Positions 42,901 to 53,000 of a stretch of 64,000 nt of DNA are shown one piece after another. Below the pieces are notes generated by a model, which had not been told where the DNA came from, did not search any database, and worked only from the letters and a program-made list of their open reading frames with translations. The position numbers and the translations under genes were made by a program. Each line of letters begins with the position of its first letter. Position 1 is the first letter of the stretch. This stretch comes from Coix lacryma-jobi var. lacryma-jobi (Eukaryota; Streptophyta; Magnoliopsida; Poales; Poaceae). Location: contig CM019824.1 of the NCBI GenBank assembly GCA_009763385.1, forward strand, positions 143,351,705 through 143,415,704, given 5' to 3'.

Positions 42901-44897
42901 CATGTATTACGAGGCATAGCATTTACTCGTCGGGCCGGTGCACGCAATTGCCAAGGCAGCATGCAAGCGCTAGCCGTTTACTCCCTGGGCAACAAACCGA
43001 CGTTGCTGCATGCAAGTAGTACTCCGTCCCTTGCATATACGCACTCTAGGCTATTCCTTGGTACGTACTAAATGCGCTTCGCGTGTCCCAGTACTCCTTC
43101 TTGGTACCTGTGCTCCAGCCTCTCGCGCCCGGTATTTCGGTCTGGAGGGAGTATTTAGTAAATGAAGATTTTGAAGCAGAACAAATGGAGGCTGGCTATT
43201 CATGAAGACATGAACACATCATTTTGTGGCACTGAGACTGAGCTAATGGCAATGTGGCAAAAAGAAACAGATAATTCCCCACACCATTTAGTAAATGAAG
43301 ATTTTGAAGCAGAACAAATGGAGGTTGGCTGTTCATGAAGACATGAACACATCATTTTGTGGCACTGAGACTGAGCTAATGGCAATGTGGCAAAAAGAAA
43401 CAGATGGAAGATATGGTTTCTTCTTTTTGGGGGGGTTACATTAAACTGGCTAGTGGCTACCTTTGACTTTTTCTACTAAGTTGAGTTCCAAAGATGACTA
43501 GGTGAAGCAAGCCTTCTTTGGGTGGCCTTGTAGCAGTGGCAAACAGCTCAGTAGCAAAGGTAACTGCGGAAAACCAAAAGTTCTGATTTTCTTCGGCTAC
43601 GACATAAGGACACGGCATTTTCCAGAATTATCTTCCATTCCGTGAGGTTTGTCACATGGCAAAAATGTCAATTTTGCAGAAAGCCACGGACTGATTATGC
43701 CATCCCTTTTTTTTTACATTGCTAGTATATATGAAATAAATTTCACATTGCAGTCTGGTTGCCTAGGAAATAAATTCACTAAACGGATCATGGTTGTTTT
43801 TTTTACATACAAATATGTGGAACTTCGAAAGTGACTAGGTTTGCGGTTTGCCTCGCCACCAATATTCCAATATCAAGAGCAGTTGGGTAGCAAACAAAAT
43901 TGCAGACAACCACAACCTCTGGTTTCCACTGTACCGATAAGGACCTTGAGGAAAAATCGTCATCCTATCATGTCGCAGAAAAATCTTATCTCGACCTGGA
44001 GCGAAAAAGTCCAAACTCCTCCTATATTCAAGCCACATGACTCACTGGTGACGCACAAGGCCAAGAAGCCACGTACACATCCCGAGTCGTAAGGGTGAGG
44101 GCAAAGCCGGAAATGGCCACAAAGCCTGAGTAGACAAAAGAAGGTGGGTGAAAGCGACGTTGGATGGAAGGATTAGGGAGGACGATATCTCCGAGAGATG
44201 AGGACTGGTACTGTACACACACAGGTAGAGGTAGATATTATAGAGCCGAGAGAAATGAAGATATGAGGTAGAAGAACTAATTCTAGTCTAGAGAGTACAT
44301 GTCAAAATCATGGTACTTTTTTTGGTATTAAAAGAGAGCGAAATCAACAGGATTCAACTTTTACGTCAGCAGTCAGCTATGGAGCTAACAAAGGTATTCT
44401 GATCAAACTGGCTTTTTTTTTACACACGGGCATCACAAGGTAAACACCCTGGAATTCAGATCGTCATCTCTGCTCTACTGATCAGATCCAAATCGCAACA
44501 CACGAACACATTATCCCGATCCCCTTGTGAAGCGATCGAAGACACCCGGGGAAAAAAACTGAGGTGGGGGTGCGGTGATATCAACATCAACGAAGATAAG
44601 ATCAAGAACGCATAATAAGAAAAACCAAAAAAAGAAAGAAATTACGAACACGACACACGGAAACCAGCGAGCGCCGCGAGATTAATAAGCTCGTACTAGT
44701 GCCACGGCGCCACGCTACGAGCTTATTCTTGTAACAGGGATGCATGTCTAAGAAGCGCGGAGAAATCAATCGGGAGTGGAAACAATACCTTGCCTGCGCA
44801 GCGCAGAGGGGACAGCGGGTGGCGCGCCGGCAGGGGCAGAGGCCCCCCTCGCCAAGAGGCACCGGGAGACGAGCGAGGACGCGGCCCTCCGAGCCAT
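36928..44897 (-). CDS. ALDH2B: Mitochondrial aldehyde dehydrogenase (ALDH2B, RF2-like)
   Basis: It oxidises aldehydes to acids with NAD+ in mitochondria; maize RF2 is a relative. Exons (transcript order): 44897-44789, 42465-42328, 41809-41667, 41579-41426, 41307-41078, 38609-38520, 38422-38249, 38128-37991, 37646-37509, 37387-37326, 37201-36928. All have GT-AG borders and phases close. The sum of 1650 nt gives 549 residues, the usual length. Exon 1 encodes a basic, Ser/Ala-rich mitochondrial presequence (MARRAASSLVSRCLLARGAS). Motifs: IIPWNFPLLMYAWK, the NAD loop FTGSTDTG, general-base Glu in LELGGKSP (about 316), catalytic Cys in GQCCCAGSR (about 350), C-terminus KNAAWL. Intron 3 (41580-41666) is 87 nt without a stop. 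Intron 6 holds an RTE LINE and intron 1 (2.3 kb) a Stowaway MITE. No coding lesion is seen. Confidence 0.93.
38699..40330 (+). CDS. LINE reverse transcriptase, C-terminal part of ORF
   Basis: The open frame enters directly from the truncated 5' end and runs 543 codons without a stop to TGA at 40328-40330. RT motifs: MGPDGIPIKVW, WRRSILVPIYKNKGD, NYRGIKLMSHTMKLWE, FGFMPGRSTIEAMF, FIDLEKAYDKIPR, GLHQGSALSPYLF, the catalytic FADDVVL and FRYLGSMLQKDGDID. A C-terminal zinc-finger-like and basic region follows (RWFGHVQRRP, RRGRGRPKLTWGEA). The endonuclease half is missing, so this copy cannot move by itself. The intact frame indicates a recent insertion. Confidence 0.92.
   Translation, partial: VKCIKDKREQLLVKEDEIRHRWQEYFDNLFNGENENSTVRLDDSSDDTNRRYVRRIQEQEVREALKRMKVDKAMGPDGIPIKVWRCLGDIAVVWLTKLFNNIYRSNKMPQEWRRSILVPIYKNKGDVQSCTNYRGIKLMSHTMKLWERLIEHRLRGSTRISMNQFGFMPGRSTIEAMFLIRQVMERFREQKKDLHMVFIDLEKAYDKIPRNVMWWALDKHKVPTKYVTLIKNMYNNVETSVRTNDGDTDFFPIKIGLHQGSALSPYLFVLVMDEVTRDIQGDIPWCMLFADDVVLVDESQTGVNRKLELWRQTLESKGFRISRTKTEYMRCDFGNAAQEEGEVSLEDQVVPKKDVFRYLGSMLQKDGDIDADVSHRIKAGWMKWRQASGILCDKRVPQKLKGKFYRTAIRPAMLYGAECWPTKRRHVQQMSVAEMRMLRWICGHTRMDRVRNDDIRDRLGVAPIEEKLAQHRLRWFGHVQRRPPEAPAHCGVLAQNFHVRRGRGRPKLTWGEAIKRDLKSWDIPRDLCLDRNAWRAAIDVPEP
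38699..40406 (+). mobile_element. 5'-truncated RTE-type LINE in ALDH intron 6
   Basis: The insertion is flanked by a perfect 15-bp direct repeat TATATATTCTAACAA (38684-38698 and 40407-40421). Its 3' end after the stop is a short tail finishing in a GTTGTTGTTGTTG run, typical of plant RTE elements, which lack a poly(A) tail. Only the RT-containing 3' part of the ORF is present. It is antisense to the ALDH gene. Confidence 0.92.
42837..43151. mobile_element. Stowaway MITE in ALDH intron 1
   Basis: Long terminal inverted repeats: CTCCCTCCAGACCGAAATAC at the left and its complement GTATTTCGGTCTGGAGGGAG at the right, flanked by TA on both sides (42835-42836, 43152-43153). 315 bp with an unusually GC-rich centre (about 42870-43130). 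Confidence 0.9.
43153..43405. repeat. Two 120-bp direct repeats in ALDH intron 1
   Basis: Copies at 43153-43272 and 43286-43405 share AATGAAGATTTTGAAGCAGA and ATGAACACATCATTTTGTGG. They differ at only two positions by eye. The Stowaway MITE sits directly at the left border of copy 1. Confidence 0.9.
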
Positions 44898-46045
44898 GGG
44901 GCGGCAAATTTATTGCGCCCGCCGAATCGAATCGGAGAACCCTCTCTGCTCTGCTGCTGGTTCGGGTTCCGGTTCCGCGGCGGCGCAGTAATGGAAGCGG
45001 ATATCCTCCTGTACTTGCAGGCGTCCCCGCGGGCCGCAGCTGCAGCAGCAGCAGGAGACGCGGAGGTTGGTGTGGGGGGAGTGAGGACGAGTAATGGCTG
45101 CCGCCTGCGGCTGCCGAGTGCCTCCGCTCTCTGGCTCTCTCTCTCTTCCTTCTGGTTTGGGTTGGATTTGGGCTTGGTCTGGGGTTTAAAAGGGCCGGGA
45201 TTTTAGAACCCAACTGAGTGGGAAAACCAAACGAGGGCATTTTTGGCATTGCCCAAATGGATATTATATTATGGTGCTGCTGGCGCCATGGATGGGATGG
45301 ACGTGGGGCCCATATGGGATGGAATGGAAGGGTGGTGGGGTGCGTGAGCGACCTGCTGCCTGCAGGTGCGGACCATGATGGCTTTGGATATTTCTTGTAT
45401 CTCAACTCGAGTGTGTGATTGTCGGGTTTACGGGGAGTTTTTTTTTTGTGTGTGTGTGAACTAGGTTTACGGGGGAGTTTGGATGCAATTTCGTTGCCGT
45501 ATCGAATGTTCGGATACTAAATATAAGCTAATTATAAAATCAATTATAGAAATCAAACTAATTTATGAGGTAACTTTATTAAACCAATTCTCTCTGTTCC
45601 GAAAGTTAGAGAGGCTAAAAGATTACTTATCCAATAACTAATTCATGGTTAGTATGAGTCTGATTGGTTGAATGTATAATCCCTTCTTCAAGCTCTCATA
45701 ATGTAAACTGAACTTGATTGATTATCTATATAGCCTTATACAAAATAGCATTGTTCTTAAAACAGTGTTGATCTGTATCTCACTATTCCCTCAGATTTAG
45801 GTGTATCCACTTATGCAAAACTGTATTGCACCAACTCTGTAGGAGCATTGTACCCGTTGTACAGTCACTCTCATACATTTATATTTTCTTGTACCTATGT
45901 ATGAAAACCAATCACATACTATATAACACAATATAACTACCTATCCAGTCCAACCAAACACCGTCAAATTATATTGCCTATGCAACAATTAGATGCGACG
46001 ACTAAGACGAAAACGGAAATAGAAGAGCACAGATGCACATGCACG
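44898..46045. other. ALDH promoter/5' region and upstream DNA
   Basis: Just upstream of the ALDH start lies a GC-rich leader (to about 45060), then a GA-rich stretch on the minus strand (45128-45150). A weak TATA-like TTTTAAAC follows near 45183 (minus), which would give a start around 45155. Farther out, GGTTTACGGGGAGTTT is repeated at about 45424 and 45464. 45478-45962 may be a MITE, since GTTTGGATGC and CAACCAAACAC face each other. No gene is seen. Confidence 0.45.
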
Positions 46046-46494
46046 TAAGTCTGGACGAAAAACTCGAAACTCGCTAGCTCGCTCGACTCACTCGTTAATG
46101 GCTCGACTCGAGCTCGACTCGTTTTATAATGAGCCAGCTTGTTTTATAACGAGCCAGCTCAATTTATAACGAGTCAGCTCGAGCTGGATCGCGAGCTGCT
46201 CGTTAGCTCGTATGAGCCAATTAATTCACAAGCCAACGAACTAAAATTAGCTATCGTAGAATGTCCAAATATAATCATATAAGAGAAATTATGTTTTTAT
46301 ATGTAGATATTATTCTTTGTTAAATTTACATGTACTTTGAGAAATTGTGTTTTTTATAATTTGGCTCGCGAGCCAAACGAGCCAGCTCGAGCTCTTTAAT
46401 GAGCCGAGCCGAGCTGCTCTTCTAGCTCGTTAGTATAACGAGCGGAGTCGAGCCAGCCTGCTAACGAGCCGAGCTAACTCGATATCTAGGCCTA
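46046..46494. mobile_element. hAT-like element with GAGCTCG subterminal repeats
   Basis: The ends are TAAGTCTGGACGAAAAACTC and, in reverse, TAGGCCTAGATATCG. A perfect 8-bp duplication CATGCACG flanks it (46038-46045, 46495-46502). Arms are rich in GAGCCAGCTC/AACGAGC motifs. It is the inverted relative of 28351-28921; no transposase. Confidence 0.85.
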
Positions 46495-46711
46495 CATGCA
46501 CGCGAAAGGGAGGCGGGAGACAGGGCACGGGGGCATCATGTCACGAGAGTCTGCTCTTCCTAAGGAGCAGCGACGACGGACACATGGATCCGAGGAGGAA
46601 GCAGCAGGCAACCCTTGTACTACCTGGCATTCGGAGCGCTGAGGGGACGGCAGCGGCAGGTCGCCCAGCCACGAAGGGGAGGCCTTGGCGTGAGGCGAGC
46701 GAGGCGGCCGC

Positions 46712-47256
46712 CAAGGCTGGGCGTTCAGGTTACCCGTTTTTTTCGGGTCGGGTAATTCAGGTAATTCAAAGTTCGGGTAATGAAAATTGTTACCCGAATT
46801 TAGTCCTGGAAAAACACTACCCGCAACTTCGGGTACCCGATAATTCGGGTTCGGATTCGGGTATTACCCGATTTACCCGAATTTATAAAAAGAATAAATT
46901 ATACAAAATTTTAGTAGAAATTCATACATAATTTCAGCAACATCTTGTATAGAATTCTAACACTAATTTACAAACAGTAACATATTACAATCACTTGTTC
47001 AAACGGAGAGAATAGTATACTAATTAAATGATAAATTTATTGATTTAACTAACAAAACATGATAAATACAAAGACAAAAATATAACTTCGGGTAGTTCGG
47101 GTACCGGGGATATTACCCGAATTACCCAAACTAATTTCGGGTAATCAAAATCAGTATCCGAAGTTGGGATCGGGTACCTCGAGTTCGGGTAATTCGGGTC
47201 CGGGTTCGAGTAATTCGGGTACGAGTAATGGGTAGCGGCTATTTTGCCCAGCCTTA
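46712..47256. mobile_element. hAT-like element with GGGTAATTCGGGT subterminal repeats
   Basis: The ends are CAAGGCTGGGC and, in reverse, TAAGGCTGGGC, flanked by an 8-bp duplication GCGGCCGC (46704-46711, 47257-47264). Both arms carry many copies of TTCGGGTA/TACCCGAA around an AT-rich core. It is a non-autonomous member of a family whose tips resemble those of 46046-46494. Confidence 0.85.
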
Positions 47257-47682
47257 GCGGCCGCGCTCCGTGTGTAAGCCATTGCCAATCTGCCACGCCT
47301 CTCTGACGGTGCGGCCGGCGGTCACCAACGGCAGGAGGGTTGTGCTTTGCCGCTGTCGGCGTCGTGTGTGGCCGTGTGGGGGCAGTGGCGTTGGGAGTGG
47401 GAAAGCAATGGCCGCCGATCGATTCGCGGATTTGTGGCCTTGTTGAACTTTGGGGGGTGCACAGCGACGGCCGACGGGGTGGGTGCCCATGGGATATGCC
47501 TTTTAATATGTCTCGGAGTTGACTTTCGGGTTGAAACAAGGACATTCCGCATTTTTTTTTGAAAAAGAAAATGATCTAGTTTACTTTCACTAGCTATCAA
47601 GATTGTTTGATTTTCAGTTTAAAAAAAAAAGATTGTTTGATTTTGTTCTCTAAATTATAAAACATTTTTTTTATCTCTATTA
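47257..47682. other. Intergenic, no gene recognised
   Basis: This is a GC-rich flank of the hAT insertion that continues the sequence left of 46704, followed by an AT-rich stretch. Frames here (for example minus 47045-47545) show no known motif. Confidence 0.4.
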
Positions 47683-47969
47683 GAGCATCTCCAAGAGACA
47701 TGTTATCCTTCTTTTCTATCCTATATTTAGATTTTTAGAGTAAAAAGTGGACTCCAACAGCTATGCTATCTTGTTTTGTAAAATAGCAAGTTTGCTATTC
47801 CTAAAATCTCGTATGGTAAATATGGCTTGCATGTGCCGCTAGCTATCTAGTATTGCTATAATAGAAAGGCTGTTGGAGTTTTCTGTTTTTTTATAGAGTT
47901 TTCTATTTTAGAGACTAGCTAAATCATAGGTTTAGCCATCCATTTTTACCAACTCTCTTGGAGTTGCTC
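47683..47969. mobile_element. Tourist-like MITE (GAGCATCTCC family)
   Basis: GAGCATCTCCAAGAGA at the left faces TCTCTTGGAGTTGCTC at the right, with TTA on both sides (47680-47682, 47970-47972). 287 bp. Confidence 0.8.
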
Positions 47970-48753
47970 TTAACTTTTAAAATTGTTCGCTTTTGTACGT
48001 GAGCGGTCAAAAGATAGTTATCACCAGGGTAAAACGGACTAGAAATATTTCTAGAAGAAATACTATCCAAAAGTTTTAAAATAGATTTTCAAAAACCTAT
48101 CCAAATATTCGTACATGGAAAATAGTGTAATTAAAAATCCTATAATCTAGTATAATAATCATAGAAAACTTGTTTTACCTCAGAAAATTATGAAACTAGT
48201 ATTAAAACTATCTTATGGTGCCTAGCTTCAAAATTGTTTGAATCATGATGGACTCATTTTAATGTTTACTTGTGAGCATAAGCTCTAGTTATCTATTGTA
48301 ATTAGATGATATTAATCATCAGGACTACACACAAGCGCCGGTGGCGCGTCGGTAGGACCGTATTGGGCGGTGGTTCCCTGCCATAGACAATTTTTCAAAC
48401 TTGTTTGTGTTACCCTATGTGGTTGCGTACACCCTGCCGCACAAGTGTTTGCTCCCTTTGTTTAATATATTTATTTATGTTTTATAAACTATTAAATTTA
48501 ATTAAGTTCTAATACGATTAGTTATGAGGTATAGCATGACAAGAAATCTAGATGGTGTACAATTCATAATGTTTGTGCACATGGAATCAAGTGGCATGAA
48601 CATGATTGAGTGACACCTATCACGGTACTAATTAATTAATAGTATCAAGTATAATGTGGTTACATGATACTTATGTTATCAACAAAGTTACTTGCTCGTC
48701 AGTGTAAACCAATTGTAGTAGACAGCGAGGGCATGAATACGCACGTAGGCTAA
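47970..48753. other. AT-rich intergenic DNA
   Basis: About 780 bp with no coding frame and no element ends that I could recognise. Confidence 0.4.
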
Positions 48754-49061
48754 GAGCCTATTTAGATCCCAAATCTTTACATTCCAAATATTTTAGTTGT
48801 AAACTTTACAACTCAAAACTTTACAAGTAGTTGTTTAGTTGTTTGTAAATTTTTAGGTAGACTGTTGTAAACAAGACTCTATAATTGGTCTACCCGAGCT
48901 CCAATATAAAATTATAAAGTTTTTGGGTCTCAAAGGTTCCAAATTCCAAATCTTTACGGACTCCGTTTCTCAAACTTTACACACTCTGTTTAGATCCAAA
49001 CTTCCAAAAAGTAGCCCAAATCGAAAATCTTTTAGAATTTTAGGAACAACTAAACAGGGCC
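48754..49061. mobile_element. Tourist-like MITE (GRGCCTRTTTAG family)
   Basis: GAGCCTATTTAGATCC at the left faces AACTAAACAGGGCC at the right, flanked by TAA (48751-48753, 49062-49064). 308 bp. Confidence 0.8.
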
Positions 49062-50005
49062 TAAATACAACTAATTTGAAAGTTTATCTAGGACAGGAGA
49101 CCAGAGCCCACTACAATTCTTCTGACGCTTCATTAATACTTTTACATAATTCAGATGATCAATATGGACTAGTTATGATAGATAACGAGATATTAGGATT
49201 TTGTGTTATCTTTTTAATATAAATAATTTTGGATATGTTTTTAATTCTATATATTTTAAAAACTATTTCTATTTTGATTTATCTCCTTGAACTTTTAACT
49301 TACTCCGATTTATCCTCTTTGACATGGCACATCAGCAAAATCGCCAAGGTGCAAAATCAAACGGTTGTCGAAGGGGTAAAAGATTGGTTTTGTAGTTCAA
49401 GAAGTAATTAAAATCGGACGATTCTGATAGTTGAGAAGGTAAATTGAACTTTTTTCTTCCGCATTTGAGGTACTATATATACTGTGTACTACGAAAGTGA
49501 ATGGGTTTGGGGCCTATATGAAAGAGGGAGAGGGCTTACATGTCTTATAAATGGAATGTTCTCCTCGACTTGTCCATCTCATAAATTACATCCATCTCTG
49601 TCGTTGAAATTTTTATGTCAGTGCATCCTTTATGTGTGTGAATTTATTCCATTTTTTATGTTGAATTTTTTATGTTCATGATCCTTTATGTGTGTGAATT
49701 TATTTATAATTTTCCAGGCATCAGACCTTTTTTTTCAAGATTCCATTGAGAAGGATGCTTCAACCGGTAGTGTTTGTAAAGTCTAGTCAATGCACGTGCA
49801 AATGGACCCTTCTACTGGAAGAAAAATTATGTGACTTTTTTTTATCCCGGATATATTTCTTGGAACGACTGGTATAAACATTATACCGCGCTATAACAAT
49901 ATATCTCTGCTCTAAATATAAGGGATTATGAGTTTATTCTAAATTTACCTAAATAGATAGAGAAAATATCAACACTAGTCACATCGATTCTACCCAATCC
50001 ATCCA
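49062..50005. other. AT-rich intergenic DNA
   Basis: No gene is seen. A short phrase TCCTTTATGTGTGTGAATTT is duplicated at about 49625 and 49682. Confidence 0.4.
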
Positions 50006-53000
50006 TCCATACTATAATGGAACACTTAAATTATTTTAGATCCACCCACAAAAACGTCCCCCGCTGAGAGTCTCAATCATTGTACACCTAGAAAAAACGT
50101 ACACAGAAATTCGTCTTCATTAAAATCAAGGGCTAACGAAAGATATAGATTAGATCTAATGATCGATAGAAAAAGTTTGTGCGACGCTTCTGAGACTAGT
50201 TGCAGCGGCGACCGCTAAAGATTCCTGCAGGATGTTTTTAAAGTAAAAAATGCTGCAGCGCATTACGCAATCAACATCTGTATACTCCCGTACCAGCTTT
50301 CATCCGTCATATTTGACCCATACATCAATATTCTACCACGCGCGCATCTTCGCGCCTCGCGCCTCCTGCCGCTCGCTGTTCGCCGCGTGGTACGGAGCTG
50401 CTGTGCCGAGAGAGGGAATGGTGAGAGGAAAAAAATAAAAAATCTGATGTATAGGTCCCATTCAATATAGAGTAGAAATATAGAGGATGAATGAGTGCGG
50501 AAAAAAGTGATATAGAGAAATGAATTTTGATGATCAGAATAGAATATTCGTTTTAGAGGATGAATTTAGAGTACAACGAGTCCGGATAGTCTCGCCCTCC
50601 CCACCTCCGCGCCCTCCGTCTCTTCAAACCCACGCGACTTAGGACGAGCGATCGATTCCTGGTTTCATCACCGAATAAAAAAATGCATCTTCCCAGGTGA
50701 ACATCGGGTATTCATCTGATGGGCCCTACACCTTTATTTTTAATCCTTTCTCTTCCATCTGATCGACCGCACCAACACGGCTAGCAGCGCCTCGCCCCTC
50801 ATTTGCGTTCTTCCGGCTGCGCCTCCTCCGACGCCGGCCCGCACCTGTCGCCGCCCCAACTCCGCCCCCGTGCTCCGCCGCCCTAGGTCGTCGGCCCCAG
50901 CCCCAGCCTCCTCCGCCACTGCGACGGCCCCAGTCTCCACCCTCCACCGGCCTCCGCATCCTCACCGGCGTCGCGCCCTCCGTCGGAGTTCGCGCCACCA
51001 GAGCACGCGACGCCGGAGCTCGTGCCACCAGATCCCACGTCATCGGATCCTGCGCCTCCGAAGCCCACGCCGTTGGAGACCGCATCGTCTGCGTCGCTCA
51101 CTTCGCCAGAGGTCGCGCCGCCCGCAGAGCTCCGGCGAGACCCTACCGCGCCGCAACGGGGCGGTGGCTGACGGTGGTGGTGACGTAGTTGGGGGCGACG
51201 GGACCGGAGCTAGGAGCAGCAGGGAGCAGCGAAGTCTGGAGACAGCACCGGCGAAGCACGAGCCGCAGTCAGGCGGTTTGTTTCTTGCACGAATCCTTTT
51301 AATTCTTTTAATTCCATATGATTCCGTTGACTCCCGATGATTTGACGACGATTGACGCTTGCCTTCCATGCAACGTTGGAAATAAAAATCGGTGAATGCG
51401 GTAGAAAGGATGCCACCGATTTTGATTTGATTGGGGGCGCTGCGCACCCGCAGCTCATCGTGGGAAACAGTACAAAATGAGAGAGAGGAAGATTTTGCAT
51501 GTGACCGATTTGATAGGGCAATGATTTTGCGTGTTGTAGATTTTGCATGGAGGCGCATATGCAGCTGCTGGTCATGGGCAACATAATGTGAGAGGAAATC
51601 AGAAATAGCGAAGGAGGCGCGGATCATGCTCATGCAGAGAAATCCGGAGTAGGCATGGTTTCCAGGCACGCGGTGAAACCGCCGACACACATATCTAATC
51701 GCAGGCACGCGATGAAGATCGTCGGGTGACGAAAACTGTACACATGTTTTAGTTTAATTAGGGTTGAGGGTTGTCCTCCAGCCAGCTAGGGACAGGGTGC
51801 TGTGCCTGGAGGAGGTCGACAGGAGGCGGTGGAGCTATGGGGTCGATGCTGCCGGTGTCGCGGTCACGACCAAGGGAAGGGCGTCCGTTGGCGGCGCCTT
51901 CAAGGCCATCCCACTCCAATCATCACTCGGTCATGGTGGTGAGTTTTCTTTGTCGCGAATTTGAGGTTTCGGCTTATCCCCACTATTCATTCAGCTTGTC
52001 CGTAATTTGGAAGTTTGTTCTTTTTTTCCGTTACGTCTGATTGATTTGGCGTCCAACAATCTATCTCTTTCCATGTTAGATCGATCTTGACAGAGGTGGA
52101 AAACAAATTCGTCTCTTCTCACCCATGCACCAACCGCCGCCATCGACCTATGGCTGCCGAGGCCGATGAGTCCCGCGACGTCGCCAGCGAGCGTGGTGGC
52201 AGACTTCGCCATGGGCAGCACAACCACCGTGGTGGCCAAGACGGGGCGCGGGTCGAGCGCGTTAAGCTGCTGTTCTAGAACTAGGCCCCGATGTCGCACC
52301 GGGGGCACCCTCACGTGCACCAAACAGAGCATCGCCGATGTCTTCACCCGCGTTCTCCATGAGGAAGCACCGCCGTGCTCTGGCGTGGCAACCAGGCCAA
52401 CATCATCTAGATACTTCCCCACCCAGGCACGTCTCTTTTTTTTCCTTTTCCTAATCAGAATTTATACTTGGATGTGTATCAGATAGGATATGGATGAATA
52501 TGTTTGAAACAATGCTTTGGTCACAATTTGGAGTAAATTAATTGTATGTGTTTGGTTATTTGAGGCAAAGCGTGGAAATTTTAATTGTATATATATTTCT
52601 GTCTAGATTGGATCCACAACTCTAGGTCTCGTTGTTGATTTTTGAAAACAAAGCTTAGGTCTTTTATTTGATATGATGTTTGTCTCCAATTAATTAATTC
52701 AACTTTTTCAATAAAAATGTGATTTGGTACTGAGTAGCCGTTGGCTTTGAATTACATTTCCTTTCTGGTGGAGCAAAGTTACAATGTCTAGGCAAAGTGA
52801 TCCTGGTGGCACAGGCAGCCACCATACATGTTGTGACGTTCAAGCTTTACTGGTAGAAAATAAACATAACGATACTTGAAAAGGGCTTAAATCATTCAAA
52901 TTACTCTTCACTTATTATAGGTAGAGATAGAGACTCAAAATTGTGGAATGTTTTGCTCATGGCATGCATCGAAGAGCAGCATCCGTGGTTAATTTAACAT

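Noticed and set aside
44602..45405. 267-codon minus frame over ALDH exon 1 and promoter
   Set aside because: It is not in the frame of the ALDH presequence and runs through the promoter and the first intron.
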